From an uncultured Clostridia bacterium (lineage in GTDB: Bacteria; Bacillota; Clostridia; TANB77; RGIG9151), in NCBI GenBank assembly GCA_934500865.1, contig CAKSUD010000003.1, positions 1 through 51,479 of the forward strand: 51,479 nucleotides of DNA, written 5' to 3'. Position 1 is the stretch's first letter, and the number at the start of each line of letters is the position of its first letter. Positions 25,311 to 35,590 of the stretch are shown in pieces. The notes beneath the pieces are model-generated. The model searched no databases and was not told the DNA's origin. It worked only from the letters and a program-made list of their open reading frames with translations. Position numbers and translations under genes: made by a program.

Positions 25311-27020
25311 TTGAAAGATAAAGTTATAAAAAGATTTAAGAATATAAAAGAGCTACTTTATCATTCTGCAAAAATTTATGCTGATAATGTAGCTTTTATG
25401 GTAAAAAGCAAAAGTAAAGAAGGTATTAAATATACGGAACATACCTATTTGGATTTATTAAATGATATAAATTGCTTTGGTACAGCCTTACATAAACTTG
25501 GATTAAAAGAGAAAAGGGTTGCGGTAATTGGGCATAATTGCTATGAATGGGCGGTAGCACATTTAGCTAATTTAATGGGTGATATAGTTTCTGTTCCATT
25601 AGATAAGGGACTTCAAATTGGAGAATTAGAAAGCTCTTTAATTAGAAGTAAGGTCGACGCAGTAGTATTCGACCATAAATTAAAGGATATTATAAGGGAA
25701 ATAAAAGAAAGAGGAAATACCCAAATACATCACTATATATGCATGGAAAAAACAGATGAGTTCTTATATTTCTATGATTTACTTGAGAGTGGTAAAAAGG
25801 AAATAGAAGATGGAAATAACGAATATGTAAATTGTAAAATCGATGAATATAAAATGAGCATATTATTATTTACGTCCGGTACTACATCTAGGTCTAAAGC
25901 TGTTATGTTAAATCAATATGGAATAGCTACCAATATATATGATATGCAATTAGTTGAAACGTTTTACACGGACGATGTTAACATTGCATTTTTACCGTTT
26001 CATCATATTTTTGGTTCTACCGGAATGCTTGTTATGCTAGCTTCAGGAGTGAAAACTGTTTTCCCTGACGGGTTAAAATACATACAACAAAATTTAGTTG
26101 AGTATAAAGTATCTGTATTTATAGGTGTACCTATATTAATAGATAAAATGTATTCAAACATAATGAAGGAATTAAAAAAACAGAAGAAAGATAAAATTAT
26201 TAAATTTTTAGTGAAATTTAGCAACCTATTATTAAAGTGTCATATAGATGTAAGAAATACTTTCTTTAAGCCTATTAATAATGCGATAGGTGGCAATATG
26301 AGAACTATTATATCTGGAGGAGCTCCGCTTGATGCGAATGTAGCTAAGTGGTTTAATGAAATTGGTATACGTCTTGTTCAAGGGTATGGGCTAACTGAGA
26401 CGTCTCCTGTTATAGCTGCAGAAAATGATTATTTAATAAAGAGTGGTACGGTAGGATTACCTATGAAAAATGTCGAAATTAAGATTGAAAACGCCGATGC
26501 AAATGGTATAGGTGAAATAAAGGTAAAAGGACCTAATGTAATGCTAGGGTATTATGAAGATGAAGAACAAACAAAAGAAGTATTAAAAAACGGATGGTTT
26601 TATACAGGTGATTTGGGTTTTATAGATAAAGATGGGGTTTTATCTATTACAGGAAGAAAAAAAGATTTGATAGTATTAAAAAACGGTAAAAAAGTTTTTC
26701 CTGAGGAAATTGAAATATTAATAAATCGATTGGAAGAAGTTGAAGAATCGTTTGTTTATGGATTACCTGATGAAAATGATAAAAATGATGTGAAAGTGGC
26801 TGTTAAAATTGTCTATGATGAAAAAACAGTTAAATCAAAATATCCGAATGCCTCTTTGGAAGAGTTAAACAAGATAATTTGGGATAAAATTAAGGAAATA
26901 AATCAAACTCTTCCTATGTATAAACATGTAAAGAAGTTAAGTTTGACAAGCGAACCGTTAATAAAAACATCTACAAATAAGATAAAAAGAAACGAAGAAT
27001 TAAAGAAAATTTTAATGTGA
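25311..27020 (+). CDS. AMP-binding (long-chain acyl-CoA synthetase-like) enzyme
   Basis: An adenylate-forming enzyme of about 569 residues related to FadD/long-chain acyl-CoA synthetases, activating a carboxylic acid with ATP. Visible motifs are LLFTSGTTSRSKAV (A3; the usual G-x-PKG is degenerate), QGYGLTETSP (A5), FYTGDLGFID (A7), GRKKDLIVLKNGKKVFPEEIE (A8) and a C-terminal TSTNKIKRNE with the catalytic lysine (A10). The start is probably TTG 25311, 6-9 bases after AAGGATGGTG; ATG 25299 and GTG 25302 overlap that site. It is a monocistronic unit between a promoter and a terminator. The substrate is unknown. Confidence 0.8.
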   Translation: MKDKVIKRFKNIKELLYHSAKIYADNVAFMVKSKSKEGIKYTEHTYLDLLNDINCFGTALHKLGLKEKRVAVIGHNCYEWAVAHLANLMGDIVSVPLDKGLQIGELESSLIRSKVDAVVFDHKLKDIIREIKERGNTQIHHYICMEKTDEFLYFYDLLESGKKEIEDGNNEYVNCKIDEYKMSILLFTSGTTSRSKAVMLNQYGIATNIYDMQLVETFYTDDVNIAFLPFHHIFGSTGMLVMLASGVKTVFPDGLKYIQQNLVEYKVSVFIGVPILIDKMYSNIMKELKKQKKDKIIKFLVKFSNLLLKCHIDVRNTFFKPINNAIGGNMRTIISGGAPLDANVAKWFNEIGIRLVQGYGLTETSPVIAAENDYLIKSGTVGLPMKNVEIKIENADANGIGEIKVKGPNVMLGYYEDEEQTKEVLKNGWFYTGDLGFIDKDGVLSITGRKKDLIVLKNGKKVFPEEIEILINRLEEVEESFVYGLPDENDKNDVKVAVKIVYDEKTVKSKYPNASLEELNKIIWDKIKEINQTLPMYKHVKKLSLTSEPLIKTSTNKIKRNEELKKILM

Positions 27021-27023
27021 ATA

Positions 27024-27070
27024 AAAAGCTCTTTTTTTACCAATAATAATGGTAAAAAAGGGGCTTTTTT
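27024..27070 (+). terminator. Terminator hairpin that contains the ribosome site of the next gene
   Basis: A long stem (AAAGCTCTTTTTTTACCA at 27025-27042 with TGGTAAAAAAGGGGCTTT from 27050) encloses ATAATAA and ends in T6 directly before ATG 27071. The 3' arm contains AAAAGGGG, the only Shine-Dalgarno candidate of the glucan synthase gene. Confidence 0.8.
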
Positions 27071-30000
27071 ATGAAAAATAATAAAGATAAATCGATACTT
27101 AAAATGAATAAGGACTTTTTTGCTATTTATTCTATTTATAGAAGGTTAAATGATACAAAAAATTCTAAAACCCAATTAGTACCTGCAAGTGAGTGGCTTT
27201 TGGATAATTTCTATATAATTGAAGAACATGCAAAGCAAATAAAAAGGGATTTTAATAAGAAAATATATAGGGATTTGCCTATTGTAAGTTCCGGATATAC
27301 AAGAGTTTTTACGATTGCAAGAGAAATTGTAGAAAAAAATGATGGAAAAATTGATGAGAATATTATAGAAAACTTTATAAAAAAGTATGAGGAAGTTACA
27401 CCATTATATATGCGTGAAATATGGAATTTAGGTGTAACATTAAGAATATCCCTTATAGAAAAAATAAGAAAAATAAGCGAAGAAATAGTAAGAACGTATA
27501 GTAAATGGGAACAAGCAGAAAAGTGGTTAGAAGATTATAACGAAAATTCAGAATTAAGGTTACCGGGTGTTGACGATAATTATTCTTTTTATGAGCATCT
27601 TGCTTTTAAACTAAGGAGAATGGGGAAAGACGGAATCATAGTTCTAAACCGTATTGATAATTACATAGAGAAATACGGTACAAGTATTGAAGCTATTTCG
27701 AGGAAAGAGCATAGCATTCAAGCTGAAATGAAAATTTCTATAGGAAACTCTATTCAAAGTTTAAAATATATTTCTAATATTAATTGGAATGAGCTTTTTA
27801 ATAAAATAAGTGAAATTGAAAACATTTTTAATACAGAAAAATCAGGTATTTATCCTAAAATGGATTTAGAGAGTAAAAATGCATACAGGAGCAAGGTAGA
27901 AAAAATCGCAAAAACCTTTGAGATTTCTGAATTGCATGTAGCTAAAAAATGTGTGGCATGTGCAGATGAAAATTATGATGATGAAAAAGCCGGACACGTC
28001 GGATATTATCTATTAGATGAAGGTAAGGAGGTCCTAATAGATAATTTAGATGTGAAAGTTCCATTTTTATATAAACTAAAAAACTTTTTTGTGAAAAATC
28101 CATTCCCTATCTATTTAACAACAATGATTTTATTTGCACTTATTTCTACTGTATTATTGTATTTACTTTTTTATTTTACGACAGGGATTACAAGACTTTC
28201 TTATATCGGATTAGTATTTGGATTTATTATTGCGTTTGATGGAGGAGTATGTTTTGCGAATTACCTATTTAGTAGAATGTTTAAGCCTAGAGTGATACCA
28301 CGACTAGATTATATGGAAGGTATTCCTGAGAATTCGGCTACTATGGTTATTGTTCCTACATTACTATCAAGTAAAAAAAGAGTAAGTGATATGCTAAGTA
28401 ATTTAGAAAAATATTTTGTAGCAGTATCGTCTGAAAATGTGTTTTTTACATTGGTAGGGGATGCAAAAGAGAGTGAAACAGAAGATATAGAAGAGGATGA
28501 AGAAATTGTAAAAAAAGGGATAAGTACCGTAAATAGGTTAAATGAAAAGTATGGTGCTAAAAAGTTCTTTTTTGTATATAGAAAAAGATTTTTTAATGCG
28601 TCAGAAGAAAAATGGCTTGGATGGGAAAGAAAACGTGGAGCAATACTAAAATTTAATGAATTTTTGATTGACGGCAAAAAAGAAGATTATAGATGTGTTT
28701 CGGATGGTTTTAATACTTTGCCGAAAATAAAATATGTATTAACAGTTGATGCAGATACAATAATTCCTATAAATGAAGCCAGAAAGTTAATTGGAGCGAT
28801 TTCACATCCTGTAAATAAACCTGTATTAAATGAGGAAGAAACTGCTGTTGTTTCGGGGTACGGACTAATTCAACCACATATAGGAATAGATGTGGTAAGT
28901 GCAAACCAGAGTAAATTCTCACAGGTATTTGCCGGAACCGGAGGAATAGACCCATATGTTTGTGCATCATCAGATATTTATCAAGATTTATTTGGGGAAG
29001 CAATCTTTACAGGAAAAGGAATTTATGATTTGGAAGTATTTCAAAAGGTTTTAAAGGATACTTTACCGGATAATGCTATTTTAAGCCATGATTTACTTGA
29101 AGGATCATATCTTAGAGCGGGGCTGGCAACAGATATTGAACTAATAGATGGTTATCCTTCTAGATATAATGCTTATGCAATGCGTGCACATAGATGGATA
29201 AGAGGCGATTGGCAGATACTTTCTTGGATGTTTGGAAAGGTAAAAAATAGAGCGAATGAAACTATAAAAAATCCAATAAATAAAATATCAAAGTGGAAAA
29301 TATTCGATAACCTAAGAAGAAGTTTAACAGCACCGTTTATGATGCTACTGATATTTTTGGCATTTTGGATATTGCCCGGAAATCCATTAATATGGACTGC
29401 TTTTGCAGTAATACTCGGAATAAGGGGAAACAAAAAACAATTTTTATATCAGTTTTTATTTCTTCCGTTCCAAGCTTGGCTTATGTTTAGTGCAATATGT
29501 ATAACGCTATATAGAATGGTTTTTATAAAGAAAAACTTATTAGAATGGGTTACAGCAGCAGATATGGAAACTAAGTTAAAAAATACTTTAGGTAGTTTTT
29601 ATTTTCTTATGAAATCTAACTTAGTTCAAGGACTTGCAATTTTTTTACTTGCGTATTTCGTAAAGGGAGACAGAGTATCGATAATTACAGGGTTATTCTT
29701 ATTTGCAGTTTGGACAATTTCACCGATAATTGCATTTTATATAAGTAAACCACGTCATAATAAAAATGAAAATTTAAGTGATGATGAAAAGGAAGAACTA
29801 AAAATATTTGCAAAGAATACTTGGAGCTATTTTGAAACATTAATGAACGCTGAAAATAATTTCCTTCCACCTGACAATTTTCAAGAAGATCCACCAAATG
29901 GGGTAGCATATAGAACATCTCCTACAAATATTGGATTGGGGATGCTTGCAATTTTGTCAGCTTACGATTTAGGATTTATAGATAAAAATGAGTTGATAGA

Positions 30001-32041
30001 TAGGTTTGAAAAAATATTAAATACAATTGAAAAGCTGGAGAAATGGAATGGGCATTTGCTTAATTGGTATAATACTAAAACGCTAAAGCCTTTATTTCCA
30101 AGGTATATTTCTACTGTAGATAATGGAAACTTTTTAGCTTATGCTATTACAGCTAGAGAAGGAATTAAGGAAATACTATGTGACGAGGATGAGAAAAAGA
30201 AGGAGTTTGTAGAAAAACTTGAGCAAATAATTAAAGAAATGGATTTCTCAATTTTATATGATAAAAAGAAAAATGTATTTTCTATCGGGTATAACCTAGA
30301 AGAAGGAAGGCTTACAAATTCATATTATGATTTACTGGCTTCAGAGGCAAGGCAGACAAGTTTTTTAGCTGTTGCTCGTCATGAAGCGCCGGTAAAACAT
30401 TGGTTTTCTTTAGGTAGAAGTTTAACGAAGTTAAACGGGCATAAAGGGCTGGTATCTTGGACAGGTACGATGTTTGAATATTTAATGCCACTTTTAGTTA
30501 TGAAAAATTATTACAAAACTTTACTTGATGAAACGTATGATTTTGTAATAGAAAGCCAAATGATATATGCAAAAAAGAAAAATGTCGTATGGGGAATTTC
30601 CGAATCAGCATTTTATAACTTTGATATTAATTTGAATTATCAATATAAAGCGTTAGGCGTTCCTTGGTTAGGCTTAAAAAGAGGACTTATAGATGATACT
30701 GTTATCTCACCTTATTCTACTATGCTAGCACTTATGGTAAAGCCGAAAGAGGCATATAAAAATTTAGGGGTAATGTTGGATTTTAATATGTTTGGAAAGT
30801 TTGGCTTTTATGAAGCAATTGATTTTACTCCTGGAAGGCTTAAATTTATAACAGGTGATAAGAATTATGCACAAATAAAAAGTTATATGGCACATCATCA
30901 AGGAATGAGCTTGGTTGCAATTAATAACGTAATAAATAATTTTGTTATGCAAGAAAGATTCCATAGAGATGTTTATGTAGAGTCAGCAGAGGTACTTCTG
31001 CAAGAAAAAGTTCCCGGAGATATAATTTATACTAAGGATAGTAAGGAAAAGGTTGTACCACCAAAGCAAGTTGTTTATGAGAGTATTGATACCGATCGTG
31101 AAATAGAGATAAAAGAAAATATAAGACCTGAATTTAATGTGCTTACGAATGGAAGTTATTCGGTAAGAATAAATGATAGAGGTATAGGAGTTTCCCAACT
31201 TAGCAATGTATCAATTTCAAGATATAGAAGTGATTATTTAAACGAAATATATGGGCAGGTATTTTATATAAGATGCATTAATACAGGTGAAATATGGTCA
31301 CCAACATATCTCCCGTATTTTAAGAAACCGGATAAATATATGACAGTTTTTTCAGGAGATAAAACTAAGTTTATTCGTAGAGATGGAAATATAGAAACTA
31401 ATTATGAAGTGGTAGTAGCGACTGAGGATAACCTAGATATAAGGCGTATTTCAATAGTAAACCATAATGATATGGCACTAGACTTTGAAGTTACAGGATT
31501 ACTTGAAATTGTTAATGGAGACCAAAACGCAGATATTGCACACAGAGCTTTTTATGGACTATTTGTTACTACTGAACAAGAAAACGAAGTATTACTTGCA
31601 ACTCGTAAACCTAGAAATAGCAACGAAGAAAATTTTGTGGTATTTCAAACGTCTTTTGTGAATGGAGACAGTGTTGGAGATTTTCAGTTTGAAACAGACA
31701 GAATGAAGTTCTTAGGCAGAGGAAGAAGCAATAAAAACCCAAGTGCAATATTGGAAGGAAAACCTTTACTAGGAAGTGTAGGCGGAGTTTTAGACCCAAT
31801 ATTTGCACAAAGAAGAATTATACGAGTAAAACCAAATGAAACAGCAAGTGTAAACTTTATTACCGGTATACAGCCGGAACGGGAAAAAGCACTGGAAACA
31901 GGTACTCGGTATAGAAAAGATGAAATGATTTCAAGAGTGTTTAGATTAGCGTATGCTAGAAATCAAGTTGAATTATCATACCTTAATGTTACTTCTGATG
32001 AAGTGAAATTTTTTGACGATATGATAAAATATTTAGTTTAA
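27071..32041 (+). CDS. Cyclic beta-1,2-glucan synthase, N-terminal part (GT84 + cyclisation domain)
   Basis: A 1656-residue membrane protein matching the first two thirds of NdvB/Cgs. Soluble N-terminal residues 1-345 are followed by transmembrane helices (about 350-405) and a GT84 domain with TVDADT (Asp560, Asp562), SHDLLEGSYLRAG and HRWIRGDWQ (about 707-714). More helices (about 755-905) come next, then the glycoamylase-like (GH189-type) region with PPDNFQEDPPNGVAYRTSPTN and YMAHHQGMSL, and a beta-sandwich ending in AYARNQVELSYLNV. The GH94 phosphorylase part is a separate downstream gene. It makes and cyclises UDP-glucose-derived beta-1,2-glucan. Its ribosome site lies in the preceding terminator. 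Confidence 0.85.
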   Translation: MKNNKDKSILKMNKDFFAIYSIYRRLNDTKNSKTQLVPASEWLLDNFYIIEEHAKQIKRDFNKKIYRDLPIVSSGYTRVFTIAREIVEKNDGKIDENIIENFIKKYEEVTPLYMREIWNLGVTLRISLIEKIRKISEEIVRTYSKWEQAEKWLEDYNENSELRLPGVDDNYSFYEHLAFKLRRMGKDGIIVLNRIDNYIEKYGTSIEAISRKEHSIQAEMKISIGNSIQSLKYISNINWNELFNKISEIENIFNTEKSGIYPKMDLESKNAYRSKVEKIAKTFEISELHVAKKCVACADENYDDEKAGHVGYYLLDEGKEVLIDNLDVKVPFLYKLKNFFVKNPFPIYLTTMILFALISTVLLYLLFYFTTGITRLSYIGLVFGFIIAFDGGVCFANYLFSRMFKPRVIPRLDYMEGIPENSATMVIVPTLLSSKKRVSDMLSNLEKYFVAVSSENVFFTLVGDAKESETEDIEEDEEIVKKGISTVNRLNEKYGAKKFFFVYRKRFFNASEEKWLGWERKRGAILKFNEFLIDGKKEDYRCVSDGFNTLPKIKYVLTVDADTIIPINEARKLIGAISHPVNKPVLNEEETAVVSGYGLIQPHIGIDVVSANQSKFSQVFAGTGGIDPYVCASSDIYQDLFGEAIFTGKGIYDLEVFQKVLKDTLPDNAILSHDLLEGSYLRAGLATDIELIDGYPSRYNAYAMRAHRWIRGDWQILSWMFGKVKNRANETIKNPINKISKWKIFDNLRRSLTAPFMMLLIFLAFWILPGNPLIWTAFAVILGIRGNKKQFLYQFLFLPFQAWLMFSAICITLYRMVFIKKNLLEWVTAADMETKLKNTLGSFYFLMKSNLVQGLAIFLLAYFVKGDRVSIITGLFLFAVWTISPIIAFYISKPRHNKNENLSDDEKEELKIFAKNTWSYFETLMNAENNFLPPDNFQEDPPNGVAYRTSPTNIGLGMLAILSAYDLGFIDKNELIDRFEKILNTIEKLEKWNGHLLNWYNTKTLKPLFPRYISTVDNGNFLAYAITAREGIKEILCDEDEKKKEFVEKLEQIIKEMDFSILYDKKKNVFSIGYNLEEGRLTNSYYDLLASEARQTSFLAVARHEAPVKHWFSLGRSLTKLNGHKGLVSWTGTMFEYLMPLLVMKNYYKTLLDETYDFVIESQMIYAKKKNVVWGISESAFYNFDINLNYQYKALGVPWLGLKRGLIDDTVISPYSTMLALMVKPKEAYKNLGVMLDFNMFGKFGFYEAIDFTPGRLKFITGDKNYAQIKSYMAHHQGMSLVAINNVINNFVMQERFHRDVYVESAEVLLQEKVPGDIIYTKDSKEKVVPPKQVVYESIDTDREIEIKENIRPEFNVLTNGSYSVRINDRGIGVSQLSNVSISRYRSDYLNEIYGQVFYIRCINTGEIWSPTYLPYFKKPDKYMTVFSGDKTKFIRRDGNIETNYEVVVATEDNLDIRRISIVNHNDMALDFEVTGLLEIVNGDQNADIAHRAFYGLFVTTEQENEVLLATRKPRNSNEENFVVFQTSFVNGDSVGDFQFETDRMKFLGRGRSNKNPSAILEGKPLLGSVGGVLDPIFAQRRIIRVKPNETASVNFITGIQPEREKALETGTRYRKDEMISRVFRLAYARNQVELSYLNVTSDEVKFFDDMIKYLV

Positions 32042-32057
32042 TTATGGAGGAGAAAAT

Positions 32058-34772
32058 ATGAAAAATACTAAGGGTATCCTCTGGAGTCATGGAATTTCAG
32101 GTGATTTACCGATTGTGCTTATTGTTATAAAAAAATACGAAGACTTAGATGTTATTTACGATATGATAAAAGCACACGAGTATTGGAGAACAAAGGGGAT
32201 TTTTGTTGACCTTGTTATTTTAAGTTACGAGGAAATTAGTTATAATCATCCTTTGTGGAACAGCATATTTGAAATTGTGTCCGGCAGCCATTTAGGTAAC
32301 TTACAAAATGTGTCCGGTGGAGTTTTTATGTTACGAGGAGAAATTTTAGATAAACAAGATATAGAAGAACTTATCAGTATTGCTAATATTGTGTCAGAAG
32401 ATGGTGGAGTTAGGTTACCTGAAGATGTAAAAGCAGAAGAACCATATAATGATAGTTTGTTAAGAACTGGCGGAAAAAGTATAGATAAAAGAAAACTTGA
32501 GTTTTTTAATGGAATTGGTGGCTTTGATGAAAAGGCAATGGAATATGTTATATATCCCACAAAAAATGAATACACTCCCCTTCCTTGGAGCAATGTAATG
32601 TGTAATAAGGATTTTGGCTGTATAATGACAGAAGCGGGTGGCGGATATACATGGGCATTTAACAGTAGAGAATATAGGCTTACTCCTTGGAGTAATGATG
32701 CAGTTAGTGACTTACAAGGAGAATATGTATATCTTGAGGATTTAGACAGTAAAGAACGCTTTGGGGCCTATTTACTTCCTTACGAAACTAATGGAGGATA
32801 TGAAGTGTCTTTTGGGCTTGGATACTGTAAATATCTATCTATAATATCCGATTTATTAATTGAGCTTACTGTTTTTGTGCCAAGAAAAGAGCTTGTAAAA
32901 ATTTCTATGATAAAGATTAGAAATCTAAGTGGCAGAAAAAGAAAGTTAAGTTTAAGGTATTATATTAATCCGGTACTTGCATTTAGTAATAATTTTAGAG
33001 AAAAAAATATAAAGACGACAGTTGATAATGATAAAATAATTTTTGAAAATAAATACGAAAGAGAATTTTTTTATAGTAAGGTTTATTTAACAACGGGCAA
33101 AGGAAGCAATTTTTATAAGAAAAATATTGGGGTAGAATCGTATATTAATGTTGAAATAAATGATAATGATGAACTAAATAAAGTGTTCCTTTTGGGGGCT
33201 TGTGAAAATGAAGTGATTGCAGATAAATTTTTAGAATGGGAGAAAGCAAGTACTGAATTAGATGAAGTAAAAAAGTTTTATAAAAAAGATGTACAAAAAA
33301 TAAAAGTTAACACTCCGGACAAAGCTACTAATTTATTATTAAATGGTTTTTTACTATATCAGGCACTTGTTTGCAGAATTTTTGGTAAGAGTTCATTTTA
33401 TCAGTCTGGAGGAGCTACCGGATTTAGAGACCAACTTCAAGATGTTATGCCGTTTTCGTTTATTATGCCGGAGCTTACTCGTGAGCAAATTTTATACCAC
33501 GCCAGACATCAGTTTGATGAGGGAGACGTCTTGCATTGGTGGCACAAAGAAGCTCAAAAGGGAACACGAACGAGATTTTCGGACGATTTGCTATGGTTAG
33601 TTTATGTAACTAATTATTATATAAAAGTAACTAATGATAAAAGTATTTTAGATGAACAGGTTTCGTTTGTAGAGGGGGTAGAGCTTGAGGATTATGAGGA
33701 TGAAAAATATATTGAATTTGAATATTCTCAAAATAGCGCCTCTTTATTTGCACATTGTATTTTTTCAATTGAACATGCATTAAAATTTGGAGAACATGGA
33801 CTTATATTAATGGGATCAGGTGACTGGAACGACGGAATGAATGAGGTCGGAAATAAAGGAAAAGGTGAGAGTGTATGGCTTTCGTGGTTTTTATATAAAA
33901 TACTTGTTGATTTTTCTCCCATTTGTACAGAACAAGGTAGGGCTGATTTAGCGGAAAAATATAATGAAATTGCGATAAAGTTAAAAGAACAGATCAATAC
34001 TAAAGCATGGGATGGAGAATGGTATAAAAGAGCATATTTTGATGATGGAACTCCTCTTGGTTCGATAGAAAATGATGAGTGTAAAATAGATTCTATTTCA
34101 CAGTCTTGGAGTGTTATTTCCGGTGCAGGAGATGAAAATAAAAAAGAGAAGGCTATGAATTCACTGGATAATTATTTAATAGATAAAGAAAATGGAATTA
34201 TAAAATTACTCACTCCTCCATTTTCAGAAGGCGAATTAAAGCCAGGATATATAAAGAGCTATTTAGAGGGAATTCGTGAAAATGGTGGTCAATATACTCA
34301 TGCAGCTATTTGGGCAGGAATTGCTTATGCAATAATGAAAAAGGGAGATAAAGCATTTTCTATATTTGAAATGTTAAATCCTATTAATCATAGTAGAACA
34401 GACAGTGAAATGAAAAAATATAAGCTAGAGCCGTATGTTATTTCAGCTGACATATATACTAACCCGCTTCATATAGGGCGGGGGGGTTGGAGTTGGTATA
34501 CTGGTGCAGCATCTTGGATGTATAGGTTTGGAATTGAATATATATTAGGAATAAAATTTAGAGGAAAAACGGTTATTATTGAGCCGTGTACAAGCTCTGA
34601 TTGGAATGAATATACTTTGGAGTATAAAATTAAGGATACAACATACAACATTAATGTTAAGCTTAACTCCGGCAAAGAAAATAAGATTGTTATTGACAAT
34701 GTGTTAGAAGAGGGAAATAGCTTTACTATAAGTGAAGACGGAAAGTTTCATTTTATAGAGGTATATTGCTAA
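32058..34772 (+). CDS. Cyclic beta-1,2-glucan synthase, C-terminal GH94 phosphorylase part
   Basis: A 904-residue protein that starts exactly where full-length NdvB proteins continue (GILWSHGISGDLPIVLIVI). A beta-sandwich of phosphorylase type is followed by an (alpha/alpha)6 GH94 barrel with TGFRDQLQDVMPF, HWWHKEAQKGTRTRFSDD and GSGDWNDGMNEVG, where Asp592 is the expected general acid. In Cgs the GH94 domain trims linear glucan to control ring size by phosphorolysis. It has its own strong GGAGGAG 6 bases from ATG 32058 and lies 16 bases after the first part, so this is a true two-gene arrangement. It overlaps the long in-frame extension of ruvX, not its real start. Confidence 0.85.
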   Translation: MKNTKGILWSHGISGDLPIVLIVIKKYEDLDVIYDMIKAHEYWRTKGIFVDLVILSYEEISYNHPLWNSIFEIVSGSHLGNLQNVSGGVFMLRGEILDKQDIEELISIANIVSEDGGVRLPEDVKAEEPYNDSLLRTGGKSIDKRKLEFFNGIGGFDEKAMEYVIYPTKNEYTPLPWSNVMCNKDFGCIMTEAGGGYTWAFNSREYRLTPWSNDAVSDLQGEYVYLEDLDSKERFGAYLLPYETNGGYEVSFGLGYCKYLSIISDLLIELTVFVPRKELVKISMIKIRNLSGRKRKLSLRYYINPVLAFSNNFREKNIKTTVDNDKIIFENKYEREFFYSKVYLTTGKGSNFYKKNIGVESYINVEINDNDELNKVFLLGACENEVIADKFLEWEKASTELDEVKKFYKKDVQKIKVNTPDKATNLLLNGFLLYQALVCRIFGKSSFYQSGGATGFRDQLQDVMPFSFIMPELTREQILYHARHQFDEGDVLHWWHKEAQKGTRTRFSDDLLWLVYVTNYYIKVTNDKSILDEQVSFVEGVELEDYEDEKYIEFEYSQNSASLFAHCIFSIEHALKFGEHGLILMGSGDWNDGMNEVGNKGKGESVWLSWFLYKILVDFSPICTEQGRADLAEKYNEIAIKLKEQINTKAWDGEWYKRAYFDDGTPLGSIENDECKIDSISQSWSVISGAGDENKKEKAMNSLDNYLIDKENGIIKLLTPPFSEGELKPGYIKSYLEGIRENGGQYTHAAIWAGIAYAIMKKGDKAFSIFEMLNPINHSRTDSEMKKYKLEPYVISADIYTNPLHIGRGGWSWYTGAASWMYRFGIEYILGIKFRGKTVIIEPCTSSDWNEYTLEYKIKDTTYNINVKLNSGKENKIVIDNVLEEGNSFTISEDGKFHFIEVYC

Positions 34773-34825
34773 ATTATTTACAAAATTATCAAAATGATGT
34801 AGTATATACTTGGGAGTTGGTTAAT

Positions 34826-35248
34826 TTGGATAGAATTTTAGGCATTGACCACGGAGACAGCAGAACAGGTCTTGCTGTAAGTGATTTAATGGGGTGGACT
34901 GCCCAAGGAATTGAAACGGTACATCATAAGGGGAATATAAAAATTCTTTTAAATAGAATTAAAGAGATTATTGCTGAATATAATGTTAATAAAATTGTTA
35001 TAGGGTATCCTAGAAATTTAAATGGTAGTATTGGTCCAAGGGCTGAAAAAACTGAAGAATTTATTAAAATTTTAATAGACAAGTTCGGTTTGGATGTGAT
35101 AAAATGGGATGAATGGTTAAGTACGGTTTCTGCTCATCGAGATATGATTGATATGAATATAAAAGGCAGAAAAAAGAAAGATATTGTGGATACAATAGCG
35201 GCCGTTCATATTTTACAGAATTATTTGGATTCAATTTCAAATAAATAA
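34826..35248 (+). CDS. ruvX: RuvX/YqgF putative Holliday junction resolvase (pre-16S rRNA nuclease)
   Basis: A 140-residue RNase H-like protein: RILGIDHGDSRTGLAVSD with the first catalytic Asp, VIGYPRNLNGSIGPRAEKTEEF, DEWLSTVSA and a final DTIAAVHILQ with the last Asp. The family is linked to 16S rRNA 5'-end processing and Holliday junction resolution. TTG 34826 is chosen because GGGAG lies 9 bases upstream and the length then equals the usual 138-140. It is first in a group with DUF1292 and, further on, IreB, an order conserved in Firmicutes. Confidence 0.88.
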   Translation: MDRILGIDHGDSRTGLAVSDLMGWTAQGIETVHHKGNIKILLNRIKEIIAEYNVNKIVIGYPRNLNGSIGPRAEKTEEFIKILIDKFGLDVIKWDEWLSTVSAHRDMIDMNIKGRKKKDIVDTIAAVHILQNYLDSISNK

Positions 35249-35286
35249 TTTTAATGTTAGCTAAGCTAACAGAATGGAGGAAGAAA

Positions 35287-35577
35287 ATGAGTGAAAATGA
35301 AGAAATGAATAATGAGGAATTAGATAACATAATTGTTCTTACAGATGAAGATGGAAAAGACGTTGAGTTTGAATGGTTAGATACTATCGAAATGAAGGAC
35401 AATACTTATGTTGTTGTAGTTCCGGCTGAAGAAGAAACTGATGAAGTTGTAATCTTAAAAATGGAAAAGGAAGACGAAGAAGAAACATTCGTTGGACTTG
35501 AGGATGAAAATGAAATAAACGAAGTGTTTGAGGAATTCAAAGAAAGAAATAAAGAAATTTTTGATTTTATTGACTAA
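35287..35577 (+). CDS. DUF1292 (YrzB-like) acidic protein
   Basis: A 96-residue, strongly acidic protein (IIVLTDEDGKDVEFEWLDTIEMKDNTYVVVVP...VVILKM) with the beta-rich DUF1292 pattern seen in YrzB. The function is unknown. In Bacilli it neighbours ruvX and IreB as here. ATG 35287 follows GGAGGAAG. The palindrome TTAGCTAAGCTAA lies in the 40-base gap behind ruvX. Confidence 0.8.
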   Translation: MSENEEMNNEELDNIIVLTDEDGKDVEFEWLDTIEMKDNTYVVVVPAEEETDEVVILKMEKEDEEETFVGLEDENEINEVFEEFKERNKEIFDFID

Positions 35578-35590
35578 AAAAGAATAAAAT

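Noticed and set aside
32030..32060. Frameshift in the glucan synthase gene
   Set aside because: The first part ends in a normal stop, followed by GGAGGAG and a well-spaced ATG; no overlapping frame joins the parts.
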